A stretch of DNA of 5,071 bases. Origin: Sulfurihydrogenibium yellowstonense SS-5. GTDB taxonomy: Bacteria; Aquificota; Aquificia; Aquificales; Hydrogenothermaceae. How positions within the stretch are numbered: the stretch's first letter is position 1; each line of letters opens with the position of its first letter. Made by a program: the position numbers and the translations under genes. The DNA lies in the NCBI RefSeq assembly GCF_000173615.1, contig NZ_ABZS01000125.1, positions 1 through 5,071 on the forward strand, written 5' to 3'. Below, in pieces: positions 1-5,071 of this stretch. The notes beneath the pieces are model-generated. The model saw only the letters and a program-made list of their open reading frames with translations, was not told the DNA's origin and searched no databases.

Positions 1-364
1 CTTCATTGATTTTTTCTAATAATCTTGGAATGTCTTCTGGGTCATTTTGTAAATCTCCATCCATTGTTATAATTATTTCACCCCTTGCTATGTCAAAACC
101 TGCAGCCATAGCAGCAGTCTGACCAAAATTTCTCCTAAAATTAACTCCAACCACATGATAATCTTTTTCAGCTAAATTTTTGATAATTTCCCAAGATTTA
201 TCACTACTGCCATCATTTACAAAAATAATTTCATAATCTTTGTCATTCCACTGCTTTTTTAGCTCTTCCATTACTGTTTTTATTTTTTCATATAAAATCG
301 GCAAATTTTTTTCTTCGTTATAAATTGGAACTACTATCGAAACATAAATTTTATCTTTACTCAT
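1..364 (-). CDS. Family 2 glycosyltransferase, DPM1/GtrB-like (3' part outside window)
   Basis: Reading leftward from the ATG at 364-362, an open frame of 121 codons continues off the window edge. It is the N-terminal GT-A domain of a family 2 glycosyltransferase. Visible motifs are VVPIYNEE (residues 11-18, nucleotide-sugar binding strand and loop), NDGSSD (50-55), the RRNFGQTAAMAAG segment (77-89) and MDGDLQNDPEDIP (101-113), which carries the DxD metal-binding pair D102/D104. This motif set is typical of the DPMS-like/GtrB/ArnC group, which usually transfers a sugar to a polyprenyl phosphate at the cytoplasmic face of the inner membrane and often has C-terminal membrane helices; those would lie outside the window. 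The start is supported by an AAGGA ribosome site 6 bases upstream. It begins 9 bases after the TPR lipoprotein stop, so the two are probably co-transcribed. The family is secure; the sugar and acceptor are unknown. Confidence 0.93.
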   Translation of the reverse strand, partial: MSKDKIYVSIVVPIYNEEKNLPILYEKIKTVMEELKKQWNDKDYEIIFVNDGSSDKSWEIIKNLAEKDYHVVGVNFRRNFGQTAAMAAGFDIARGEIIITMDGDLQNDPEDIPRLLEKINE

Positions 365-373
365 TTCTCGTCC

Positions 374-1255
374 TTATTTGATGTATTTTAGTATAGGGTT
401 TTCATTATTGTTTTTATCCTCAAGAGTGCTTGAAGGTTTTTTATTTTCTTCATTTAGGTTGATTTTAGATTTTGGTTTATCTAAAATTTCTAATAAATAC
501 TTTCTAATTTCTTCTTTTAATCCTGCATTATTTTCAGCAGACCTTAGGGCTTTTTCAAGGTAATATTTGGCAAGCTCATCATCTCCAAGTTCATGATAAA
601 CTTTTCCAAGCCTAAAATAGATTAATGGGTCATTTACAACATAATTTAATGCTTTTGAATAATATTCTCTGGCTTTTTTCAACATTTCTTTACTATGGAC
701 TACATTGTATTTATCTAAATAATAATCTCCTAAGGCAATATACGCGTTTACGAAATTGCTGTTAAACATCAAAGCTTTTTCTAAGTTATACAAAAATAAA
801 TCTTCTTTACCTAATTGAAGGTATACCATACCAAGGTTATAATAAGCCTTTTCTTTTCCTGAATATGTAGGATTGTTTATAGCTTTTTCAAAGTATTTTA
901 TTGCTTCATTGAACTTTTTTTGATTTGCAAGCAGAATTCCATAATTTGTTAATAATTCTGGATAATCTGGATATTTATCTATTCCAAGTCTAAAAATGTC
1001 TTCAGCTTTAGCAAACTCCCCAGCAAATTGATAAGCAAGGGCAAGAGCGTTGTAGACCTCTGGTTTATCATAAGATTTTAATGCTTCTTCTAAATATTTA
1101 ATTGCCATTGCATTATTTCCGCTGTTTAAGTAAGATACGCCCATTTCGTATAAGTATTTTCCATCCCCGACTCTTAAATCAGTTTCGTACGATTGAGGAT
1201 TAGCACAAGAACTTATTAAAATAGCTAAAGTTAAAGCAAAAAAATTCTTTCTCAT
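374..1255 (-). CDS. pilW: PilW/PilF-like TPR lipoprotein (type IV pilus biogenesis)
   Basis: A 293-residue exported lipoprotein. Residues 1-17 form a lipoprotein signal with a hydrophobic core and lipobox ISSC, Cys17 being the predicted acylation site. From about residue 32 to 241 it consists of roughly six tetratricopeptide repeats (near 32-65, 66-99, 100-133, 134-167, 168-207 and 208-241), with the usual spaced Gly/Ala/Tyr pattern such as YNLGMVYLQLGK. The segment TNYGILLANQKKFNEA (103-118) followed by INNPTYSGKEKAYYNLG (126-142) closely resembles the hallmark region of PilF/PilW pilotins, which help the PilQ secretin assemble and stabilise type IV pili. The tail (about 262-293) is Lys/Asn/Glu-rich and probably disordered. 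No pilus gene is next to it here; the downstream partner is a glycosyltransferase. A different TPR lipoprotein role is possible, but the NPxY region favours PilW. No strong Shine-Dalgarno sequence precedes the ATG. Confidence 0.8.
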   Translation of the reverse strand: MRKNFFALTLAILISSCANPQSYETDLRVGDGKYLYEMGVSYLNSGNNAMAIKYLEEALKSYDKPEVYNALALAYQFAGEFAKAEDIFRLGIDKYPDYPELLTNYGILLANQKKFNEAIKYFEKAINNPTYSGKEKAYYNLGMVYLQLGKEDLFLYNLEKALMFNSNFVNAYIALGDYYLDKYNVVHSKEMLKKAREYYSKALNYVVNDPLIYFRLGKVYHELGDDELAKYYLEKALRSAENNAGLKEEIRKYLLEILDKPKSKINLNEENKKPSSTLEDKNNNENPILKYIK

Positions 1256-1264
1256 GGTTTTTAT

Positions 1265-1273
1265 ATTTTATCA
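1265..1273 (-). promoter_or_regulatory. Possible extended -10 promoter for the TPR lipoprotein gene
   Basis: On the minus strand this reads TGATAAAAT, an extended -10 element (TGnTAAAAT). Transcription would begin near 1258, only a few bases before the ATG at 1255, so the mRNA would be nearly leaderless. That fits the absence of a clear ribosome site. I see no good -35 box 17 bases upstream. AT-rich DNA produces such matches easily, so this is tentative. Confidence 0.3.
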
Positions 1274-1327
1274 TAGGTTAATTCGAATAAGCTATTAAGA
1301 ATAGAGACTGTTCCAAAAATCAACAAC

Positions 1328-1355
1328 TTCATTCTACAGCGGCGAACAAATCTCC
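1328..1355 (+). repeat. Degenerate interspersed repeat unit, copy 1
   Basis: The segment begins TTCATTCTACAG and ends AAATCTCC, resembling the unit at 1489-1516 (GTCATTCTGTAG ... AAGAATCTT): seven identical leading bases, then scattered matches and a shared AATCT near the end. It looks like an eroded member of the short intergenic repeat family with TCATTCTGA and GAATCT ends that is common in many bacterial genomes. It holds no open reading frame of note. Confidence 0.35.
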
Positions 1356-1439
1356 TTTCTTTTACCTTTCACTTATTCAATGTATGGGTAATTCATGAAT
1401 TGCCTCTACTCACTTACTAGCTCACCTTCTTTAAAAGAG

Positions 1440-1516
1440 AAGATCCTTTTTGACTAAAGTCCTCAGGACGACAAAGTCATCTAATGATGTCATTCTGTAG
1501 ACGTGCAAAGAATCTT
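1440..1516. repeat. Imperfect long palindrome of two inverted interspersed repeat units
   Basis: The left arm (1440-1474) read in reverse contains TGTCGTCCTGAGGACTTTAG and ends in GGATCT; the right arm (1489-1516) reads GTCATTCTGTAG through AAGAATCTT. Outer ends AAGATCCTTT and AAAGAATCTT pair at 9 of 10 positions, and the inner CAGGACGACA and TGTCATTCTG pair at 8 of 10. The RNA could fold into a long imperfect hairpin. A run of eight T follows (1519-1526), so it has the outline of an intrinsic terminator, but no plus-strand gene precedes it. It is better read as a degraded palindromic (REP/MITE-like) intergenic repeat. It lies between the divergent pilus-type and zinc genes and insulates their promoters. 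Confidence 0.55.
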
Positions 1517-1519
1517 AAT

Positions 1520-1543
1520 TTTTTTTAAATTTCTCATCCGACG
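1520..1543 (+). repeat. 24-bp inverted repeat, left copy
   Basis: Seven T followed by AAATTTCTCATCCGACG. The reverse complement recurs at 5048-5071 with 22 of 24 identical positions; both differences are transitions (A/G and T/C). Similarity may continue weakly inward, since both copies are followed by TTATAATA. The pair brackets the whole metal-uptake operon. The left copy ends 4 bases before the palindrome that covers the -10 box, so it occupies the -35 region of the operon promoter. Confidence 0.6.
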
Positions 1544-1547
1544 CATA

Positions 1548-1560
1548 TGTTATAATAACA
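1548..1560 (+). promoter_or_regulatory. Fur/Zur-like operator overlapping an extended -10 promoter
   Basis: TGTTATAATAACA is a perfect palindrome with two 6-base arms around one central A. The same bases form an extended -10 box, TGTTATAAT (1548-1556). The -35 region is weak: TTAAAT at 1525-1530 leaves a 20-base spacer, so the extended -10 probably carries the promoter. The arms match the core of known Zur boxes (TGTTATA-N-TATAACA in enterobacteria) but are two bases shorter overall. The downstream genes are a zinc-type ABC system, so metal-dependent repression by a Fur-family protein blocking RNA polymerase is the natural reading. The promoter role is fairly clear; the identity of the regulator is inference. 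Confidence 0.6.
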
Positions 1561-1568
1561 ATATTAAC

Positions 1569-1850
1569 ATGTTAAAACTTAGCAGACTTCTTAGCTTATT
1601 AATAAGCACATTACTATTAGTCGCAAATAGTTTAACCCTGACACACCATCATAAAGATGGAGAACATCATACTGATTGTCAGGTCTGCGTACTGCAGCTA
1701 AACCAACAATCAGAAGACCCAAATTCTCTTGAATTTACATATGAGATACAAACTTTTAATCAAGATTTCCCAATAATATTTAAAACATCAATCTTAAAAT
1801 CTCAAAAAACATTTAATAAAAATCCAAGAGCACCTCCTGTATTAGCTTAA
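1569..1850 (+). CDS. Small exported His/Cys-rich protein, DUF2946-like, first gene of metal operon
   Basis: A 93-residue protein. Residues 7-24 are a hydrophobic signal or anchor segment, followed at once by a dense metal-ligand cluster: HHHKDGEHHTDCQVC (residues 26-40), with His26-28, His33-34 and the CxxC pair Cys37/Cys40. The C-terminus ends RAPPVLA, a tail resembling that of small DUF2946-type periplasmic proteins found beside metal transport genes. No catalytic motif is visible; a periplasmic metal-binding, buffering or sensing role is inferred. The ATG at 1569 is chosen over a GTG at 1503 because the longer frame would translate through the promoter and palindrome and put charged residues before the signal. 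The predicted transcription start (about 1562-1565) lies within 8 bases of this ATG and there is no ribosome site, so the mRNA is probably leaderless. The next gene starts 53 bases downstream. Confidence 0.75.
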   Translation: MLKLSRLLSLLISTLLLVANSLTLTHHHKDGEHHTDCQVCVLQLNQQSEDPNSLEFTYEIQTFNQDFPIIFKTSILKSQKTFNKNPRAPPVLA

Positions 1851-1903
1851 TATCTAAGTTTTTCACTATTTGACTTTTTAAAATTAAAAACAGGAGGTGT
1901 ACT

Positions 1904-3346
1904 ATGAAAAAATATTTGCTTGCAACGTTGGCATTATTTACATTTTCATACGCTGAGAACGTAGAGGACTTAAAAAAAGAACTTGAAAAGCAAAGAGAGA
2001 TTATAATTAAACTTCAAGAAAGATTGAACCAGCTAGAACAACAACAGGAAGTTTTAAATCAGACAAAGGAGAAACTACAAAACTTACGAACAGAAAGCAG
2101 TATTGATAGAATACTATCTAATCCATTCTCGCAAGCTAAGTTTGTACCTGATATATCTTTGATTACAGACTTTTCTTATGTAAGCAGGAGTCTTACAGAT
2201 GATACCTACAAATCAGTTCAAATTCCGGGATTCAATCACGGATTTTTCCATAGTCACGGAGATCATGGTCATGGTCACGAGCCATATAATGCTGAAAGAG
2301 GTTTTAACTACAATTATTCTGAGATGTATATATCTTCAGCAGTTGACCCATACTTTGATTTGGTTGGTGTTTTTCATCTTGGTAAAGACAGCTTTGAAAT
2401 TGAAGAAGGGTATTTTCAGACAAGAGGTTTGCCCTACAACTTAAAGCTAAAGGGTGGTAAATTTTATAGTGAGTTTGGTAGGTTAAATAAATTTCATCAT
2501 CATGTTTGGAACTTTGCAGATGCACCTTTGATATACAGAGCTATCTTTGGAGAACACAATCTAAACGAAACAGGCATTCAGTTATCATGGCTTGCACCAA
2601 CTCCATTTTATCTTTTAACCGGCTTTGAAGTCTTCCAAGGAGACAACGAAAATAACTTTAACAGAAATGGATTTGAAGTGTGTACTCAAATAAATACAAC
2701 AACCAAAGAATGCACTTCAAACACATATATAAAAATCAATGATACTAAAAAGCCAAATCTATTTACGTTTTTCATCAAACCATCCTTTGACATAGGCAAT
2801 ACTTCAATCTTGACAGGTGTATCCTACGCACAAGGAAAAACAAGAATTAACCATTTAGAAGATGATAAACCTCACGCACTATCTGGAGATACAAAAATTT
2901 ATGGATTTGAACTGACAGCAAGACATACATTAGATTCTTATAGGTATTTACTTTTACAGTCTGAATATTTCTATAGAAAGTTTGATGGGACAAGGTTTGG
3001 TTATAATGACAGTGGAAACCTTCTAACTTCAAGACTTGAAAAAAAGCAGGCAGGATTTTATGTTGAAGGAATCTATAAATTTGCCCAAAGATGGAGAGGT
3101 GGTTTGAGATATGATTTAATCAATAAAAATGATGTGTTTGTAAACGGTAAAAATATAAACCTGCCGGACAATATGTATAAATACTCTGCTATGATAGACT
3201 TTTTACCAAGTGAGTTTTCAAGAATCAGACTTCAGTATAACTATGACAGAAGCTTGTTTACAGAAGATTTAAAAAGAAAGCCTAATAATGAAATTATTTT
3301 ACAGTTTAACTTAGCAATTGGTGCCCATGGAGCACACGGATTTTAA
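1904..3346 (+). CDS. Outer-membrane beta-barrel with His-rich loop, putative zinc channel
   Basis: A 480-residue protein. Signal peptide 1-17 (cleavage after FSYA). Residues 19-64 are a Leu/Glu/Lys/Gln heptad segment, predicted to form a coiled coil in the periplasm. From about 85 onward alternating hydrophobic/aromatic strands suggest a porin-like barrel, ending in Phe480 as barrel substrates of the BAM machinery usually do. Metal-ligand clusters: a loop at 112-125 with His112, 116, 118, 121, 123 and 125; HHH at 198-200 in the conserved-looking GRLNKFHHHVWNFADAPL; and HGAHGF at the end. Cys260 and Cys270 sit in one probable loop and could pair. I see no TonB box or plug domain, unlike ZnuD-type receptors. 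A strong ribosome site (AGGAGGT, 5 bases before the ATG) precedes it. Its place between a His/Cys-rich protein and the ABC genes implies outer-membrane metal entry; the zinc role is inferred. Confidence 0.8.
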   Translation: MKKYLLATLALFTFSYAENVEDLKKELEKQREIIIKLQERLNQLEQQQEVLNQTKEKLQNLRTESSIDRILSNPFSQAKFVPDISLITDFSYVSRSLTDDTYKSVQIPGFNHGFFHSHGDHGHGHEPYNAERGFNYNYSEMYISSAVDPYFDLVGVFHLGKDSFEIEEGYFQTRGLPYNLKLKGGKFYSEFGRLNKFHHHVWNFADAPLIYRAIFGEHNLNETGIQLSWLAPTPFYLLTGFEVFQGDNENNFNRNGFEVCTQINTTTKECTSNTYIKINDTKKPNLFTFFIKPSFDIGNTSILTGVSYAQGKTRINHLEDDKPHALSGDTKIYGFELTARHTLDSYRYLLLQSEYFYRKFDGTRFGYNDSGNLLTSRLEKKQAGFYVEGIYKFAQRWRGGLRYDLINKNDVFVNGKNINLPDNMYKYSAMIDFLPSEFSRIRLQYNYDRSLFTEDLKRKPNNEIILQFNLAIGAHGAHGF

Positions 3347-3360
3347 AAAATTTTAAAAAA
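3341..3360 (+). repeat. Perfect tandem duplication of a 10-bp A/T unit
   Basis: TTTTAAAAAA occurs twice in direct succession, spanning the stop codon of the barrel gene and the base of the ribosome site of the next gene. It is most likely replication slippage; it places the AAGGAGG site (3359-3365) just after it. Confidence 0.7.
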
Positions 3361-3372
3361 GGAGGCTTGAAG

Positions 3373-4258
3373 ATGAGAGTTTTAGTGTTTTTATTAATCT
3401 TATTAACATCTGGATTTGCCAAAGCAGAAATTAAAGTTGTAGCAACATATCCATACATAGCAAGTATTACAAAAGAGATTGTAAAAGAAAAAGCACAGGT
3501 AGATTATTTAGCTTCCGGAAACTTAGACCCCCACTTTGTGGTTCCAAAGCCATCCTTAAGTGTAAAGCTTAGAAACGCAGATTTATTAATCATCAATGGA
3601 GCTGGTCTTGAAATTGGGTTGGCTTCCGCCACTTTTAAACCAAGCAAGCAACAGAAAAATTAACCCCGGTTCAAATGGATTTTTAGATTTATCTCAGTAT
3701 GTTGATTTAATAGAAAAACCGGAGAACGTATCAAGAGCAATGGGAGATGTACATCCGGATGGAAACCCTCACTTTCACTTAGACCCATACAATGTGCCAA
3801 TTATCTCACAAGTAATTACAGAAAAATTATGTAAGCTTGACAGTTCGAACTGTGATTATTACAAAAATAACTTATCTGACTTTAAGAAAAGATGGAATGA
3901 AAAATTAGCCGTTTGGAATTCAAAAATGGCAAACTTGAAAGGAGTAAAAGTTTATCAGTATCACAAGCTGTTTGATTATTTCTTAAAAAGATACGGCATT
4001 ATCTCTATAGACGCGATAGAGCCATTACCCGGAATACCCCCAACAGCAAAGCATTTAGAAGAGCTAATCTTAAAAGCAAAATCTGAAAATGTGAATATGA
4101 TTTTACAAGATGTTTACCATCCTATCAAACCTGCAAAATACGTATCAGAGAAGACAGGTTTAAAAATCATAGTCCTTCCTCATGACGTTGGAGCAGTGGA
4201 AGAGGCAAAGGATATATTCTCTCTGTTTGATACAATCGTTGAAAGGGTGAATAAATGA
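3373..4258 (+). pseudogene. znuA: ZnuA/TroA-type metal-binding protein of an ABC transporter, broken by a frameshift
   Basis: Two overlapping frames make one protein: 3373-3618 gives residues 1-82 and the frame resuming at 3620 gives the rest, about 294 residues in all. One surplus base in GGGTT (3616-3620) causes the break; uncorrected, translation ends at 3663. Signal peptide 1-18 (cut after AKA). Cluster A-1/TroA features, numbered on the corrected protein: LDPH (His54), HPDGNPHFHLDP (His127, His133, His135), YQYHKLFDYFLKRYG (His197) and LPHDVGAV (Asp271 as likely fourth ligand). The long His-rich loop of many ZnuA proteins is absent, although HPDGNPHFH is locally rich, so manganese cannot be excluded. 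Cys153 and Cys160 could form a disulfide. ATG 3373 is preferred over TTG 3367 because AAGGAGG lies 7 bases upstream of it. The stop overlaps the permease start by ATGA. Role: periplasmic capture and delivery of zinc to the permease. Confidence 0.85.
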
Positions 4259-5004
4259 GCGATATTTTAGTACCTGCATTGACCTTATCTATAGTTTTAT
4301 TGGTTATCCATTCTTACTTTGGAATAGAGATAATAAAAAGAGGGATAATCTTTACTGATTTATCCATTGGACAAATGGCTGCCGCAGGAGCGGCAGTCTC
4401 TCTTTTCTTTTTTGAAGGCCAGTATAGATATTTAATCTCATTATCTTTTGCACTAATAACAGCTATTTTGATAGCGTTTGCAACAAAAAAAGAAAAAGTT
4501 TCCGCAGAGGGCTTTATTGGACTGATTTATGCTCTTGGAATTTCTTTGATATTCATTATTATGTCAAAATCGCCGCACGGTCTTGAGGAGTTAAACAATC
4601 TGCTTGCATATGACATCTTGTTTGTAAATATGACAGAGGTTTACAAAACAGCTATTTTATATACAGTCTTAGGATTGTTTTTATTTGCGATTAACAGATT
4701 TACGGCAGGATTTATAAAAGAGATGTTATTTTTTTCTATATTTTCAATTACAATCACAAGTTCAGTTTCATTAGCCGGCGTATTTGTCGTCTTCTCTCTT
4801 TTGATAGCTCCGGCGTTTACGGTTATGCAGTTTTTTTCAAAGAATTTAATCATTTATGCTGTGATTTTAGGTAGCTTAATCAATCTTTTAGCGGTTTATG
4901 TATCTTATAACTTTGACTTACCAACAGGTTACACTATCGTATTTATTCAAACTTTTTCAGCAATATTGTCTTCTATAATCTCATTTTTAAGAAGGTCTCA
5001 ATGA
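4255..5004 (+). CDS. znuB: ABC-3 family zinc/manganese permease
   Basis: A 249-residue, highly hydrophobic inner-membrane protein with about eight helices (near 5-22, 32-52, 57-77, 86-104, 130-147, 158-188, which is long and probably two, 197-217, and 224-245). Family hallmarks: HSYFGIEIIKRGIIFTDLSIG (19-39) with QMAAAGAA after it, EGFIGLIYALG (85-95), SPHGLEELNNLL (106-117), EMLFFSIFS (156-164), LAGVFVVFSLLIAPA (173-187) and DLPTGYTIV (221-229). Length is near the lower end for ZnuB/TroC/MntB proteins but both ends look complete. It forms the membrane channel for the metal released by the binding protein and needs an ATPase partner. The start overlaps the znuA stop (ATGA at 4255) with GAAAGGGTG upstream, so the genes are translationally coupled. 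Its own stop overlaps another ATG at 5001. No disruption is seen. Zinc is favoured over manganese by the neighbours. Confidence 0.92.
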   Translation: MSDILVPALTLSIVLLVIHSYFGIEIIKRGIIFTDLSIGQMAAAGAAVSLFFFEGQYRYLISLSFALITAILIAFATKKEKVSAEGFIGLIYALGISLIFIIMSKSPHGLEELNNLLAYDILFVNMTEVYKTAILYTVLGLFLFAINRFTAGFIKEMLFFSIFSITITSSVSLAGVFVVFSLLIAPAFTVMQFFSKNLIIYAVILGSLINLLAVYVSYNFDLPTGYTIVFIQTFSAILSSIISFLRRSQ

Positions 5005-5071
5005 TTGAGTCTAAAGAAATAGTATAGTGAGAATATATTATAAAAAACGTCGGGTGAGAAATTCAAAAAAA
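5001..5071 (+). pseudogene. znuC: Probable remnant or damaged start of the ABC ATPase gene
   Basis: ATG at 5001 overlaps the permease stop by ATGA and has AAGAAGG 5 bases upstream, the layout expected for the next gene of the operon. It reads MIESKEIV, like the first strand of an ABC ATPase, then meets TAG (5025) and TGA (5028). The same frame continues EYIIKNVG, TGA (5055), EIQK, which resembles the usual ATPase opening (…ILKNVxFEIxKGE). Three stops in 23 codons mean it cannot be translated as it stands. Walker motifs would lie beyond the window, so the family assignment rests on position and about 20 residues. The final 24 bases also match the inverted repeat at 1520-1543, so truncation by a repeat is the alternative. 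Confidence 0.45.
5048..5071 (-). repeat. 24-bp inverted repeat, right copy
   Basis: Reads CGTCGGGTGAGAAATTC followed by seven A to the window end. It matches the reverse complement of 1520-1543 at 22 of 24 positions. On the minus strand it is followed by TATAAT with an 18-base gap from TTGAAT, a promoter-like arrangement pointing back into the operon. Whether the repeat extends past the window cannot be seen. Confidence 0.55.

Noticed and set aside
378..563. Plus-strand open frame opposite the TPR gene
   Set aside because: It is a shadow of the Lys/Asn/Glu-rich tail of the TPR lipoprotein, without a ribosome site or recognisable protein features.
1304..1320. Possible insertion-sequence end (GAGACTGTTCCAAAAAT)
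   Set aside because: It resembles the ends of some insertion sequences from memory, but no inverted partner or transposase fragment is present in the window.
1503..1568. GTG start at 1503 extending the small His/Cys protein by 22 residues
   Set aside because: It would translate through the T-run, 24-bp repeat, -10 box and palindrome, and would put RR and other polar residues in front of a good signal segment.
1256..1568. CRISPR array, tRNA or riboswitch in the intergenic region
   Set aside because: There are no regularly spaced direct repeats, no cloverleaf with a TTCGA-type loop in the right context, and no riboswitch core I recognise.
1870..1903. Second promoter (TTGACT) in front of the barrel gene
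   Set aside because: The position 17 bases downstream falls on the ribosome site and has no -10-like sequence.
2199..3032. Short open frames overlapping the barrel gene on both strands
   Set aside because: They have no domain features or ribosome sites and lie wholly within a strongly supported coding frame.
3613..3622. Programmed ribosomal frameshift in znuA
   Set aside because: The shift needed is +1 and no known +1 slippery context, such as a stop codon or rare codon at the site with an upstream stimulatory Shine-Dalgarno, is present. Recoding is not expected in this family.
3596..4258. Separate gene beginning with the ATG at 3596
   Set aside because: It has no ribosome site and its first eight residues are an out-of-frame reading of the upstream znuA sequence. 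From Trp at 3620 it is plainly the continuation of the same binding protein.
4641..4853. Minus-strand open frame inside znuB
   Set aside because: It is the antisense of conserved permease helices and has no independent support.
5005..5071. Intrinsic terminator after the permease
   Set aside because: No GC-rich stem followed by a T run is seen on the plus strand; the sequence ends in A-rich DNA.

Overview
The window is low-GC, tightly packed bacterial DNA that codes for envelope proteins of a Gram-negative (diderm) cell: a lipoprotein, an outer-membrane barrel ending in Phe, and a periplasmic binding protein. The low GC, Lys/Ile/Asn-rich proteins and short gene spacing suggest a deep-branching chemolithotroph such as a Hydrogenothermaceae member of Aquificota (Sulfurihydrogenibium-like). 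Low-GC Campylobacterota are the main alternative. This placement is inference; the window holds no marker gene.

Left part, minus strand (1-1255): a PilW/PilF-type TPR lipoprotein (374-1255) is followed, 9 bases after its stop, by a family 2 glycosyltransferase (1-364) that runs off the window edge. The divergent intergenic stretch 1256-1568 holds degenerate copies of an interspersed palindromic repeat (1328-1355 and 1440-1516), one copy of a 24-bp repeat (1520-1543), and a promoter whose extended -10 box lies inside a perfect Fur/Zur-like palindrome (1548-1560).

Right part, plus strand (1569-5071): a metal (most likely zinc) uptake operon. Its order is a small His/Cys-rich exported protein (1569-1850), an outer-membrane beta-barrel with a His-rich loop and a periplasmic coiled coil (1904-3346), a ZnuA/TroA-type binding protein broken by a single-base frameshift near 3616-3620 (3373-4258), an ABC-3 family permease ZnuB (4255-5004), and a start that looks like the ATPase ZnuC (5001 onward) but stops after eight codons. 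The inferred path is entry across the outer membrane through the barrel, capture by the binding protein, and import by permease plus ATPase, with Fur-family repression when metal is plentiful.

The striking points are that two of the three ABC components appear broken (frameshift in znuA, stops in znuC), that the operon is bracketed by 24-bp inverted repeats matching at 22 positions, and that a non-TonB-type barrel is embedded in a zinc ABC operon. Either the operon is decaying or the sequence has base errors, especially near the right edge, which may be a contig end.
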